64,000 nucleotides of DNA from Cladophialophora immunda (Eukaryota > Ascomycota > Eurotiomycetes > Chaetothyriales > Herpotrichiellaceae), in NCBI RefSeq assembly GCF_000835495.1, contig NW_015622542.1, positions 2,192,485-2,256,484 on the forward strand, in the 5' to 3' direction. A program made the position numbers and the translations under genes. Shown in pieces: positions 9,028-18,662 of the stretch. The stretch's first letter is position 1; each line of letters starts with the position of its first letter. Under the pieces are notes generated by a model that had not been told where the DNA came from, ran no database searches, and saw only the letters and a list, made by a program, of their open reading frames with translations.

Positions 9028-11511
9028 ATGGCTTCTACGAGCGACATTCGCGACATAATGAACCTGGGCCAGGCAGGGCCTCGCCAGCCTGCGCCCAAGA
9101 AGAAAAAACACGTTGAACCTCAACTGCGCGTCACTGGTGTGAAGCGAGAAGTACAAGCTCTTATGGGCGATTCTGTCCCTCCCATTGCTATCGTCGAACA
9201 GCGCTCCTACAAGTCAAGACCGTCCATCTCTCAGAAATTGTTCAAGCCGCGTCATTGGGAGGAGAGACCATTTGTGCATGGGGGAAGAACTGATGGATTA
9301 GTGCTGAGACACTGGAAACGATCTATTCCTGGCTCGAACGCCCGCGCCCCGGTTGTTGCGCATGGCTCCGCCGATGTTGAAATGACAGATGAATCAAAGG
9401 CATCCCCGCCGGTGCAAGAACTATGGTTTGAGGAGGAGTACCCATCTCACAAATGGAATGCAAAGGTCCAAGTACCAGCCTACACGGATGAACAGTATGA
9501 GAATATGTTAAAGTTGGAGGATTGGACGCGGCAGGAGACCGATTATCTCATGGAACTATGCCGTGACTATGACTTGAGATGGATCATAATCGCCGACAGG
9601 TACAATCCAGAAGATATTCCAGCTCCCAAGCCGGCCACTCAAAATGGGGAGGCCAATGGCAGTGAGCTTATTGTGAAACCTCATTACCCCAATCGCTCTA
9701 TGGAAGCTCTCAAGCAACGATACTACGCCATTGCTGCAAAGCTGATGGAAGCGCAGACGCCAGCAAGCACAATGACCCAGGCTGAATTCCAACTCTGGGA
9801 GAAGATGCGCAACTTTGATGCCAAGACTGAGACAATGAGGAAAGCGATGGCGGAAAAACTATTCGAGCGCACGAAAGACGAAGCCGATGAGGAACGAATT
9901 CTTCTTGAAGAACTTCACCGCATCACCAAGAACGAGGACGACTTCATCAAAATGAGACGGGATCTGTACTCGAGGCTCGAACCTGTGGCGCCTATCAGAA
10001 GAACTGAAAGGGGGGAAGAACAGTCTACTGCCATGTATCAAACTTCCGGGGGACTTTCTATGTTACTGCAGAGCCTTCTCGCCAAAGAGAAGAGGCTCAA
10101 GCGACCTCCTTTACCCGGCAGCATCGAGACCGGCACCGCTTCCACTCCCACCGAATCGCAGAGATACGATAAGGGTAGACACCCGCCCCAATATAATCGG
10201 CGGGATACTACCGACACCCAGGCGACTGAAGAAGCATCCGGAGCACAAAAGAAAGGTTCGATGTCTCAACCCAGTGTTCGAGTCTTGTCGTCTCAGGAGG
10301 AGGCAAGGTTTGGTGTTTCGCATCCACAAGAAAGAATTACAAGTGGTGTGCAATTCCGCCATGAGAAGATCAATCGCCTCACCATGGCCAAGAGCCAAAC
10401 TCAAACCACCAAGATTCAAGCGGCGTTGACCGAGTTAGGCATTCCACCTCGTTTGCTTATGCCCACAGAGCGAGTATGTCGAGAATTCGAGAGATTGGTG
10501 ACTGAGATCAACGTGCTGCTTGATTGTAGGAAGGTTAATGAGAAGATTGCGACCGAGATCAAGATCTTGGAAGAGGCCAGGCGAATCAGGTTGGGATTGC
10601 CAAAAGATGGAGAGGAGCCTGCTTCTTCTAATAATCCAGCCCAGCCTTCCTTTCCTACAACTACAGACGCAATGGAAGTCGATGATTCTCAGGTGGCAAA
10701 CGATTCTAAGATTGAAGACACTAAAGATGACTCGATTGCTGTCGCTGAGGAAGACCAGGACGCTGAAGCCGAGGATGATGTTCCCGAACAAAAGGTCGAT
10801 GAGAAGAGGCCTGGTGCAGAAGCTGGAGGGGACGAGAGCTCTATGAAAGTGAAACAACAAGCAGAGGAAGCAGATGCCGACGCGGAAGCGGATGTGGATC
10901 AAGATGCAGCCCAAGAGACCGCTCCGAAACCGGGGGATCAAGAAGAAGAGAGCGAAGGAACTAAAACAGGCGAAGACAACGACGAGGAAGACGATGAGCA
11001 GAACGACGAAGGAGTCACAGCCGTCGATGAGGAGGAAGATGACGACTCTGACGAAGGCGGGGACGAAGCTCAAGCTGACCTTGATGAGGAGGAAGAGGAA
11101 GAGGAAGAGGATGCCGAGATTGCGGCAACACCGCAGAATGAGAGCGACGCGGAAGAGGACAACGGGGATGAAGATGACGATGAGGACGAGGATGAGGATG
11201 AGGATGAAGAGGCAGAAGTCGAGGCAGAGTCTGACGAGGAAGGAAATGGCAACGAGGACGACGCAGGCTCGGACGATGAAGCCGACATTGACAATCAGGA
11301 TGAAGAAGACAAGGACGAGGAAGACGATGAGGACGATGTCCCCGCCGCAGCAGAGGCCGATGACTCGGAGGATGCTGAGGAAGAGCCAGATGAAGAACCA
11401 GCTGCTCCCAGCCCTCCACCACGCGCACACAAGCGCTCTGCAAGCGTCATATCTGCGGCAAGTCGCGCGGGAAGCAATCGAAGTGGAATTGGGAGGAAGA
11501 AGAGACGGTGA
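9028..11511 (+). CDS. SWC4: SWR1/NuA4 complex subunit Swc4 (DMAP1 family)
   Basis: Single exon of 827 residues. Swc4 (Eaf2, DMAP1) is shared by the SWR1 complex, which inserts histone H2A.Z, and the NuA4 histone acetyltransferase. The N-terminus has the DMAP1-type motif with FKPRHWEERPF (about 72-82). The SANT-like domain centres on EDWTRQETDYLMELC (about 160-177) followed by LRWIIIADRY. A second conserved block at about 460-520 (TKIQAALTELGIPPRL, then LLDCRKVNEKI) is the DMAP1 C-terminal domain. Residues from about 550 to 800 are almost wholly Glu/Asp, and the protein ends in a basic patch GIGRKKRR that could be a nuclear signal. The acidic tail makes it far longer than the 476-residue yeast protein. 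Confidence 0.93.
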   Translation: MASTSDIRDIMNLGQAGPRQPAPKKKKHVEPQLRVTGVKREVQALMGDSVPPIAIVEQRSYKSRPSISQKLFKPRHWEERPFVHGGRTDGLVLRHWKRSIPGSNARAPVVAHGSADVEMTDESKASPPVQELWFEEEYPSHKWNAKVQVPAYTDEQYENMLKLEDWTRQETDYLMELCRDYDLRWIIIADRYNPEDIPAPKPATQNGEANGSELIVKPHYPNRSMEALKQRYYAIAAKLMEAQTPASTMTQAEFQLWEKMRNFDAKTETMRKAMAEKLFERTKDEADEERILLEELHRITKNEDDFIKMRRDLYSRLEPVAPIRRTERGEEQSTAMYQTSGGLSMLLQSLLAKEKRLKRPPLPGSIETGTASTPTESQRYDKGRHPPQYNRRDTTDTQATEEASGAQKKGSMSQPSVRVLSSQEEARFGVSHPQERITSGVQFRHEKINRLTMAKSQTQTTKIQAALTELGIPPRLLMPTERVCREFERLVTEINVLLDCRKVNEKIATEIKILEEARRIRLGLPKDGEEPASSNNPAQPSFPTTTDAMEVDDSQVANDSKIEDTKDDSIAVAEEDQDAEAEDDVPEQKVDEKRPGAEAGGDESSMKVKQQAEEADADAEADVDQDAAQETAPKPGDQEEESEGTKTGEDNDEEDDEQNDEGVTAVDEEEDDDSDEGGDEAQADLDEEEEEEEEDAEIAATPQNESDAEEDNGDEDDDEDEDEDEDEEAEVEAESDEEGNGNEDDAGSDDEADIDNQDEEDKDEEDDEDDVPAAAEADDSEDAEEEPDEEPAAPSPPPRAHKRSASVISAASRAGSNRSGIGRKKRR

Positions 11512-11843
11512 ATGCTCGGTAGCTAACTCGATCTGATTGAGAATTGTATGGCCTGATTGAATGCTGCCTATGTAGCCGCCCGACTCTTTGAACAAGCACA
11601 CCACTCTTCCACCAGTACCCAAGTCCACCGAGCCCGCTCAGGGCGCGTTCAATTTCCCGTCTCTGCTGTCCAGCTGTAACCGAATGACGATCATCACACT
11701 TCTCACAGATACATTGCCCTATGGGCCAAATTTTAGCTCCCTGGCCACTGGCCGCGCAACACTTCACGATATTCACAATGGTCCTCTCATCGCTCGTCAT
11801 TCATCACTCATCAATCAGCCTCTTCCGTCTTTTTCTTTTCCAC
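11512..11843. other. Intergenic between convergent genes
   Basis: This is the 3' flank shared by SWC4 and the minus-strand coiled-coil gene. Nothing else is seen. Confidence 0.5.
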
Positions 11844-14204
11844 CTATTCCTCCTCGCTCACTTCGCTTTCCTCATCATGCCATGGCACCTGGATGTCCTC
11901 TTCCGTGTCGCCGAAGAGGCTGTCGACGTCCCAATTCTCGTCTCCTCCCCCGGCCTTGTCGTTCGAAGCTTCCTTTTCGACGTCTCCAGTAGCCTTCGCT
12001 GTGTCCTGTGCGAGGCCGTTCTCAACGCCATCGCTCTCGATGTCCTTGGCTTGCGAAGACTTGTTCTGCTGGTTGTCGTGCTCGTCGGGCTCCTCCAGCA
12101 GAGCGATAATATCTGCCACGTCTTCGTCGTCTGCATCCGTAAAAGGAGCTGATTGAGGCATGTCGCCATCATCAGGCAGTGGGTATTGATCGTTGTGGTC
12201 TATAACCATCAAGTCATAATCTCTCATACGTGCGGCTCTCTCCTCCTCGGTTTCATATTCGGGATCTATATCTGCTGGCGAAGCGGTAGGTGGAATCGGA
12301 GGGGTTGGTCTTCGAGCAGGGAAGTGGGTGGGTTCTTCGGGGAGAATGTCAACACTGAGCGCATTGTAGGAGCTGCTGTTTCCAGAAATCTTGGCGGCTG
12401 TGGAAGTGGCACTGTTGAAACCAGCGAGCGCGTTGGTGAGAGCCGCTGATAGTGCTGCAGATGATTTGGGCTTTGCCCTGCTCCTTCCCCGAGTGTTCGA
12501 CTTCTTTGGTGTTCCAGGTTTGGTTTTGGTGACTCTTGAAGCCTTTGAAGGCTTGGGAGCAGCAGATGCAGACGGTGCCGCTGGTTCTGGTGTGGGAGCT
12601 GAGATGGATGACTGATGGTTCGCAGTTGGTACGGTTGTTGCGACGTTATAAGTGGCAACGACTTCGCGGATCGAAACACCAGCAGCCGCACCCGCAGCCT
12701 GCTTAAAACTCCACTCTTCTAGAGGATGAGGAAGATCACCGGTTGCCTTCCTCAAAGCAAGATTCTGGCTTGGTTGCATCCAACCATATTCGGACTGTTT
12801 GCGTTTTTGATGCTTCGAGAGAAAGGCGTCTTCGACTTCGGAGGGGGGCGTTACGGGTGGCGCTGGACGCTTCGTGGACCCGGTTGCAAGAGATTGAGTG
12901 CTTCCTCCATTGATACTTGCAGCTTGGGTTGCCGATGGAAGTGCTGCAGTAATTGTTGTAGATTCCGATGTGGCTGTCTCTTGAACGGGAGTTGTGGCAT
13001 CCACCTGAGTTATCGTCTGTTTATCCCGGCTGCTACTCCCCAATACCTCCTCCTGAGCAGCACGGGACAGAAACTTTTGAATCGAATCCTTCAGAAAAGT
13101 TGGTCCAGGTTCTTGATCGTCGCCGGTGAGGTCAATGAACTGGAGGGCGGCACGTTCGACTTGTGGAGCTAGTAGCTTGAGTTCTTTGCCGTGGTGCTCC
13201 GGACACAAGTAGCAAATATCTGCTTTGAAGATTGCTTCGGAGTATTCCCGCTTGAGTTGCTGCATCTTGCTGTCGTATGCCTGTTGGAGTGGTGACTTTG
13301 GTTTGTTGAGCCCCAGAACTGCGCGCTCCTTGGTATCGGGGATTATTGGAAAGAGTCGGCCTTCTGGTCCGATCATGAAGTCGTAATGCCCTTTAAGCAT
13401 GTTGTAGAAGCTTTTGACTACGACATTCTCTCTGGTCAGCGTCTCTTTTTCTCTTTTGAGTGTGTCGACCTGTTGTTGTAGCGCCGCGACTTTCTTGCCA
13501 TGCTCTTGTACAAGCAAGGAGACCTTGTCCTGGTATGTCTGCAGTTTAGCTCGCAGCTTGTTCACAGCCTTCTGGGCCTGCGCTTCTCCACTGTTGGTAT
13601 TCCACTGCCCTTGCGGAAGGAGAGAGCCTCCCTGGGCATCAATTTGGGGAAAGCCCTGAAAGTCCGTAAACCCAGGGTCGAGATGAACCTGCTTCTGAGG
13701 GAACAAATTGACACAGAGGTCAGGAAAACCGTTATCGTTCATCACGTCCTGTGAGAGGAGACCCTGCATGCCCACAGCCTCGTTCTGGGTGAAATATCCA
13801 TTGTTGAAGGGCTCTGAGGCCATGACGGTAGACATTTGCCTGCCATGAATTCCGACGGCGTCCTCGGCCGGACAGTGAAGCGGATTGTTCAGGATTGGAG
13901 AATCGTCGTTTCCAAAAGGATTACCATTCGCATAGGAGTTCTGGAGTGTGAGGTTGTAAAATGCCATATGTTGATGTCGGATTGGGCTTCCATTACCAGT
14001 TGAATTCTGAGCCATGGGATCCGGAATTCCCATAGAATGCTGCTGAAAAGAAGTTATCATATTAAGATGGTTCTGGGGTCCAGGGTTTGGCATTGCCATG
14101 AAATGATTTTGAACGAGGTTTCCGTTGCTCAAAGGGTTCGGGATCTGAGTGATTGGTGCTCTGGGTCCAAGATTTGCCGAAAGATTGTTGTTGTCGGGCC
14201 CCAT
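11844..14204 (-). CDS. Unknown coiled-coil protein, possibly nuclear
   Basis: Single exon, 786 residues from the ATG at 14204; the frame stays open upstream to an ATG at 14465 (873 residues), so the start may be further out or preceded by an intron. I do not recognise the family. The first 190 residues are Asn/Gln/Pro/Met-rich. A strongly predicted coiled coil follows at about 200-270 (KVSLLVQEHGKKVAALQQQV). A Ser/Thr-rich middle leads to a Lys/Arg/Pro-rich patch around 550-580 (TKTKPGTPKKSNTRGRSRAK) that resembles an AT-hook or nuclear signal. The C-terminus is acidic (EEPDEHDNQQ, then WHDEESEVSEEE). The layout suggests a nuclear scaffold or chromatin-associated protein, but that is inference only. 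It converges on SWC4. Confidence 0.7.
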   Translation of the reverse strand: MGPDNNNLSANLGPRAPITQIPNPLSNGNLVQNHFMAMPNPGPQNHLNMITSFQQHSMGIPDPMAQNSTGNGSPIRHQHMAFYNLTLQNSYANGNPFGNDDSPILNNPLHCPAEDAVGIHGRQMSTVMASEPFNNGYFTQNEAVGMQGLLSQDVMNDNGFPDLCVNLFPQKQVHLDPGFTDFQGFPQIDAQGGSLLPQGQWNTNSGEAQAQKAVNKLRAKLQTYQDKVSLLVQEHGKKVAALQQQVDTLKREKETLTRENVVVKSFYNMLKGHYDFMIGPEGRLFPIIPDTKERAVLGLNKPKSPLQQAYDSKMQQLKREYSEAIFKADICYLCPEHHGKELKLLAPQVERAALQFIDLTGDDQEPGPTFLKDSIQKFLSRAAQEEVLGSSSRDKQTITQVDATTPVQETATSESTTITAALPSATQAASINGGSTQSLATGSTKRPAPPVTPPSEVEDAFLSKHQKRKQSEYGWMQPSQNLALRKATGDLPHPLEEWSFKQAAGAAAGVSIREVVATYNVATTVPTANHQSSISAPTPEPAAPSASAAPKPSKASRVTKTKPGTPKKSNTRGRSRAKPKSSAALSAALTNALAGFNSATSTAAKISGNSSSYNALSVDILPEEPTHFPARRPTPPIPPTASPADIDPEYETEEERAARMRDYDLMVIDHNDQYPLPDDGDMPQSAPFTDADDEDVADIIALLEEPDEHDNQQNKSSQAKDIESDGVENGLAQDTAKATGDVEKEASNDKAGGGDENWDVDSLFGDTEEDIQVPWHDEESEVSEEE

Positions 14205-15966
14205 GATGTTGGCGTTCTGACTGAAATTCGTGTGGTGTGATAAAAAGTGTTCCGAACCACAATCTGCTCGTCTACGTTGGAATCTGGATGGGCGCTGATA
14301 TCGACCGCACTTCTGATAAGATCGTTCAAGTGAGATCGTTTCCAGACCAGTGCCCCAGGATCGTGGCTCAGAGCTGTGTATTGGCTGTATTTGTCTTCTA
14401 GCTGCAAGGTCAAGTTGAAGTTGTTTACCAGAGCTTGGAGGGGTCCTGTGGATTTGTCGACGCAAGACTCGTTAAAGATTCAATGTAGCTGCTAACAGCC
14501 GGGGTTGTCCGTGAACAGGTTGAATGAGATCTGTGATTGTCGTGTCCCGAAATTTGACCAGTGGGTCTCAAAGTGAGTGACGGCTCGGTTGGTGCACGAG
14601 GCTCGGGAATAAAGGAGTCTTCACTGCTTGGAGCCAGGCGTTATTGCGAGCCCCATCAGGCAGTCTGCATATTGTTGAGTTCACTGACCTGTGAAAATTC
14701 ACAAAACTCGGGTTCTCGGAGGAGCAAACGACGCTGAGGAGGACGCTGTTTTCATGCGTTTGGTGGTCTTGGAGATTCCGGCTGGAGATATTGTGTCTGA
14801 TGAGGTGAATCTGAACACCGAAAGGATCGTGTATGGGGAGATTTGTGACAGAAGAGATGAAGAACAGTTCGAGGAAAGAAGTGTCTGGAGACTTGACAAA
14901 AGGGCACCTGCTTCGTCGAGGGCCTGCTCTGCGCCCCAGACCGGAACCTTCTGCGGGTAATTGCCATAGTTTGGTGCCGTGTGCAGACGTTGGTTCGGCG
15001 GCCAGACTGTCCTCAGGTAGCTGGACGGTTCCTTACTTTAGCAAAGTAACAGTCCACCAGCTGGGACTGTCCTTTTTGTACCATACAGCAGCGACGGGAA
15101 CCACCAGCCAGTAACCAATAAACAGTCCACGGCATATCGAGTCACAAAAACCACAAGACTCATCTCTTCGACCCAGCATATGCAACCTTTTTCGCCTTGA
15201 ACCAGATCTTTTCCATGTCAACCGTTGTTTACCCGCCTGGCTCCTCCAAGAGCGGGACCCTCGTTTGGGCTGTCCACGTCTGGGGTAATAGCATGATGGT
15301 CAACTTTGCCGACGGTCTCTTGGAGTGCTGTGGTAAGTGGGGGACTTGGTGCATAGCTCTGGGAGCGATGGTGGCCATGTGAGGAACAGTTACGGACATA
15401 TTTCTGATATATAGGTACAAGCAGACGGAGGGATGTTTACAGATGAAGTTGGGACGACAAGGGAGCTAGCCGATGTCAAAAATAAGTGGCACAGTCTGAC
15501 GGGAAATAGTCCTGCAGCAGCAAAAGAGAAGTGATTCACTATGGACTCAAAGATACCCATCATTAAAAAAGGCGCCTATTCTATCCTGAGGAATCGTGAC
15601 ATCTCCAGCCTTATTAATAATATTCGCTATATTTGATCTGGAGGCCACCTCGTCGCCGTTGAGTGACTGGCTAGATTCCGAGGCGGTAACTATTCTCTGT
15701 CAGACTGTGCCATTTTTTCCTTTCCAAAGCTTAGGCGATAACGAAGCCTTATCGAATGCGTGCCGTCAATTGGCTCGCTTAGCCGTACCGCCTTTGAGGC
15801 GGCGGGATTTCTCTGAATGGCTGCGAGGCTGCTCGTCACTAAAAGATCCATCCCCGCACCGCATCTCCATCTGCAGCCTGTGCATCAACACACCAGCATT
15901 CACAAAACCAAAGGCTGTCCGAAGCTCGACACTGTAGGCGGTGCTTGTGGGGTATGAGCCGCCACA
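14205..15966. other. Promoter region, no clear gene
   Basis: This is the divergent spacing between the coiled-coil gene and LST8. The part up to 14465 may be coding, as noted for the coiled-coil gene. Short frames at about 14.7-15.4 kb and 15.6-15.9 kb show no domain, conserved motif or splice structure. Confidence 0.45.
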
Positions 15967-17335
15967 ATGAGCGTCATATTGTGTACAGGTACTGTCTTTC
16001 TGACCGTTGCAAGTCTTGGACAAAAAGCTAACTCCCAGTTCAGCCGGCTATGACCACACTATTAGGTGCGCACCCTCTCTGCTTTCGCCGCCTCTGCCTC
16101 CAAACTGACCTTCTCTCGTGGATTGTAGATTCTGGGAAGCACTCTCAGGGATATGTTCAAGAACAATTCAGCATCCGGAATCCCAGGTGAACAGACTATG
16201 CATTACCCCAGACAAAAAGTACCTGGCCGCCGCAGGCCGTCACATGGTGCGACTTTACGACATCAAGTCCAGCAACCCGAACCCAATCATGCAGTTTGAG
16301 GGCCACACGAACAATGTGACTGGAGTCGCATTTCACTGTGAAGGAAAGTGGATGGTGACTAGCTCTGAAGATTGCACAGTAAGAGTGTGGGATACCAGGT
16401 CGGGCATGGTCCAGAGAAACTATCAACACTCACATCCGGTAAACGACGTAGTGATTCATCCAAACCAGGGGGAACTGGTCAGTTGCGACCGAGGAGGGAA
16501 TATTCGCATTTGGGATTTGGGCGCAAGTAGATGTACCCATCAACTTGTGCCTGTGGAAGACATCTCCATGGCCAGCGTGAGCGTTGCGAGCGATGGCTCT
16601 CTACTGGCTGCTGGAAACAATCTGGTAGGTCGAAAGGCGTCTAACATCGAGAACAACACAAAGCTCACAGTATCTCTCCAGGGCGACGTCTACATCTGGC
16701 GCGTGTACCAAAACCACGACTCAACCACCCTGCTCCCTTGCCGCGCATTCAAAGCCCACAAGGATTACCTCACCCGCCTTCTCTTGTCGCCAGATATAAA
16801 ATACCTCGCGACATGTAGCTCCGACCATACCGTGCGCGTCTGGAAGATCGATATGAACGAGGAACATCTCGAAGACATCAATGAACCACAAACCCCGCCA
16901 ATATCACAACAGCAGCATGACCCATCAGCCAACCACACTGAATCGACCCCAAACAACCCCAACACGATCGTGCTCTCACATTCCCAGCCCTCTTTCCCTA
17001 GTGCTGAGATTGATAAAAACGCCGACGACTCCTCTGACCCTAAACTGTCCCACTCAACTCCATCACTCGCATCGACTGCCTCCCAACAATTCCGCCCCAT
17101 GACGGACCTGATCTCCATCCGCCGACCCCTCCCTTGTCACGCCATCTTGGACATCCACCAACGCTGGGTCTGGGACTGCGCCTTCAGCGCCGACTCCGCG
17201 TACCTCGTCACCGTCTGCTCCGACCATTACGCTCGCCTGTGGGAGATTCTCACGGGGAAGATCATCAGGCAGTATAGCGGCCACCACAGGGGGGCAGTGT
17301 GCGTTGCGTTGAATGATTACAGCAATCCGCCTTAG
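15967..17335 (+). CDS. LST8: TOR complex subunit LST8 (WD40)
   Basis: Four exons: 15967-15988, 16044-16065, 16129-16624 and 16682-17335, 397 residues. Lst8 is the seven-bladed WD40 subunit of TORC1 and TORC2 that binds the TOR kinase domain. The first two exons are only 22 bases each, yet they splice to MSVILCTAGYDHTIRFWEAL, the family N-terminus. WD motifs are clear: FEGHTNNVTGVAFH, TVRVWDTRSG, GNIRIWDLG, GDVYIWRV, TVRVWKID, YARLWEI and the end HHRGAVCVALND. Intron 3 (57 bases) is a multiple of three without a stop. Between blades, residues about 238-338 form a Gln/Ser/Pro/Thr-rich insert that the yeast protein of about 303 residues lacks. The stop is at the usual family position. Confidence 0.9.
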
Positions 17336-18183
17336 GGAACGGATTGGGAGGTGGAGAACGGCGTGTATGGGTTCGAGTGCGAGGAGAATGGATATGGCAG
17401 CGGTGGGCTCGACACTGAGGACGACCAGGATGGTGGAGTAGGGTTGAGTCTCTCCCGCTCCGGTCACGGTAAGGTACATGGGAAGGAGAGAAGCTCTGTC
17501 ACGCGCTCACCACCAAAACGAGGGACAGACTCGAGGCACTAATCGTGCAGCCACGGGTCGTTCAGTGGCTTTTTGCTTTTTCTCTTGAGACGGGCGCGAT
17601 ATGGGGTCTGGGGTTCGGAGTTTGACAAGACTCTTCTGCTTGAATAGTAGTCAAAGGACAACCGGCAAAGGGCCATACGGTTAACGGAGCCTAACATCAA
17701 TCACTGTGGAGTAGTACCCCAGCAGAGGTTGGCTAGTCATCTCTTCTACGACCAAGGATACAATAGCTCACTGTACCAGAGTTGAAGTGAATATTGACTA
17801 CGGAGGTATTGCCGTTGGTTTCAGTATGCTCTTATCGTGCACTATTAATTTGTTTTGTTTTTGTTTTTCAGGGTCTGCATATAGTACCATAAAAGAACAC
17901 CTGCAAATGAGGGATCCTTGTATAATGCAAAGGCACAAGAAGCCGCGGGGTCCAGGGCTTCAAGCCGGGGCACATCCAACGCACCAATGTATCCAGCATA
18001 AAACTGTCGCCAGTCCTTTCCTCATCTCTCCCCTCAACCGTGCTCGCTTCGCGGAGCTCACACACACAGTCTCTCTCACACGTCCCTCTATCCCTCCATC
18101 TCTTTCAACACCAGCAACCACACCGTTTAATCCCTCCTTTCTCGCGGACCTCCATCTGTCCTCAAAGTTCGAGCCGCTATGCC
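17336..18183. other. Intergenic, with open frame past the LST8 stop
   Basis: The LST8 frame stays open for 68 codons after its TAG and ends at 17540-17542. The remainder holds the 3' flanks of LST8 and VTC1, which converge. No other gene is seen. Confidence 0.45.
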
Positions 18184-18662
18184 TTACGACTCGACCACCC
18201 TAAGCACGAAGTTGACAATGACAGCAGCGAGGAGGGCGAGAGCGAGCACCGTGGGGCCGATCCGGTCGTCGAACCCACCCTGGCCCCTGACTCGGATGGC
18301 CTTCGCTCGCCAGTGGAACGTGATGAGTGCGTATATCATGGCTGCCATGGCGACCAAGGTGAAGAGGCCCGCGGATATGCGGCCGACCGAGTCTCCGAAG
18401 TTCAGGAGCCCGACCGCGAGCCCGCCGAGGATGACGGTGAAATTGAGCCATGAGAGGAAGGTCCGCTCATTGGCGAAGAAGACCTTGGGCTCGACGCGGG
18501 TCGGGAGGGCGATGCGTTTGCCTGCGTGCGCGGCGCCCCCAGATGAAACTGTTAGTCCGGGAAGATTTCTGTGATGGGTTGAACAAAGACGGGGAGGGAG
18601 CACGGGAGCAGGGACGGAGGGAGCTTACCGGGGGCGCTTTGAAGAAGTGGTTGTTCGGACAT
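18184..18662 (-). CDS. VTC1: Vacuolar transporter chaperone subunit Vtc1
   Basis: Exons 18662-18629 and 18521-18184 encode 123 residues. Vtc1 is the small membrane subunit of the VTC complex that makes polyphosphate and passes it into the vacuole. The spliced start [20 protein letters not shown] matches the family pattern. The core [19 protein letters not shown] is the DUF202 signature, followed by three membrane spans ([48 protein letters not shown]). A CTAAC branch site lies about 30 bases before the chosen acceptor. An acceptor directly after that branch site would also keep frame, adding nine residues, but it is too close to the branch to be likely. Length agrees with yeast Vtc1 (129). 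Confidence 0.93.

Noticed and set aside
10435..11628. A long minus-strand open frame with a hydrophobic, Leu/Val/Ile-rich translation opposite SWC4
   Set aside because: It is the mirror of Glu/Asp codons in the SWC4 acidic tail, which read as Leu/Phe/Val/Ile on the other strand.
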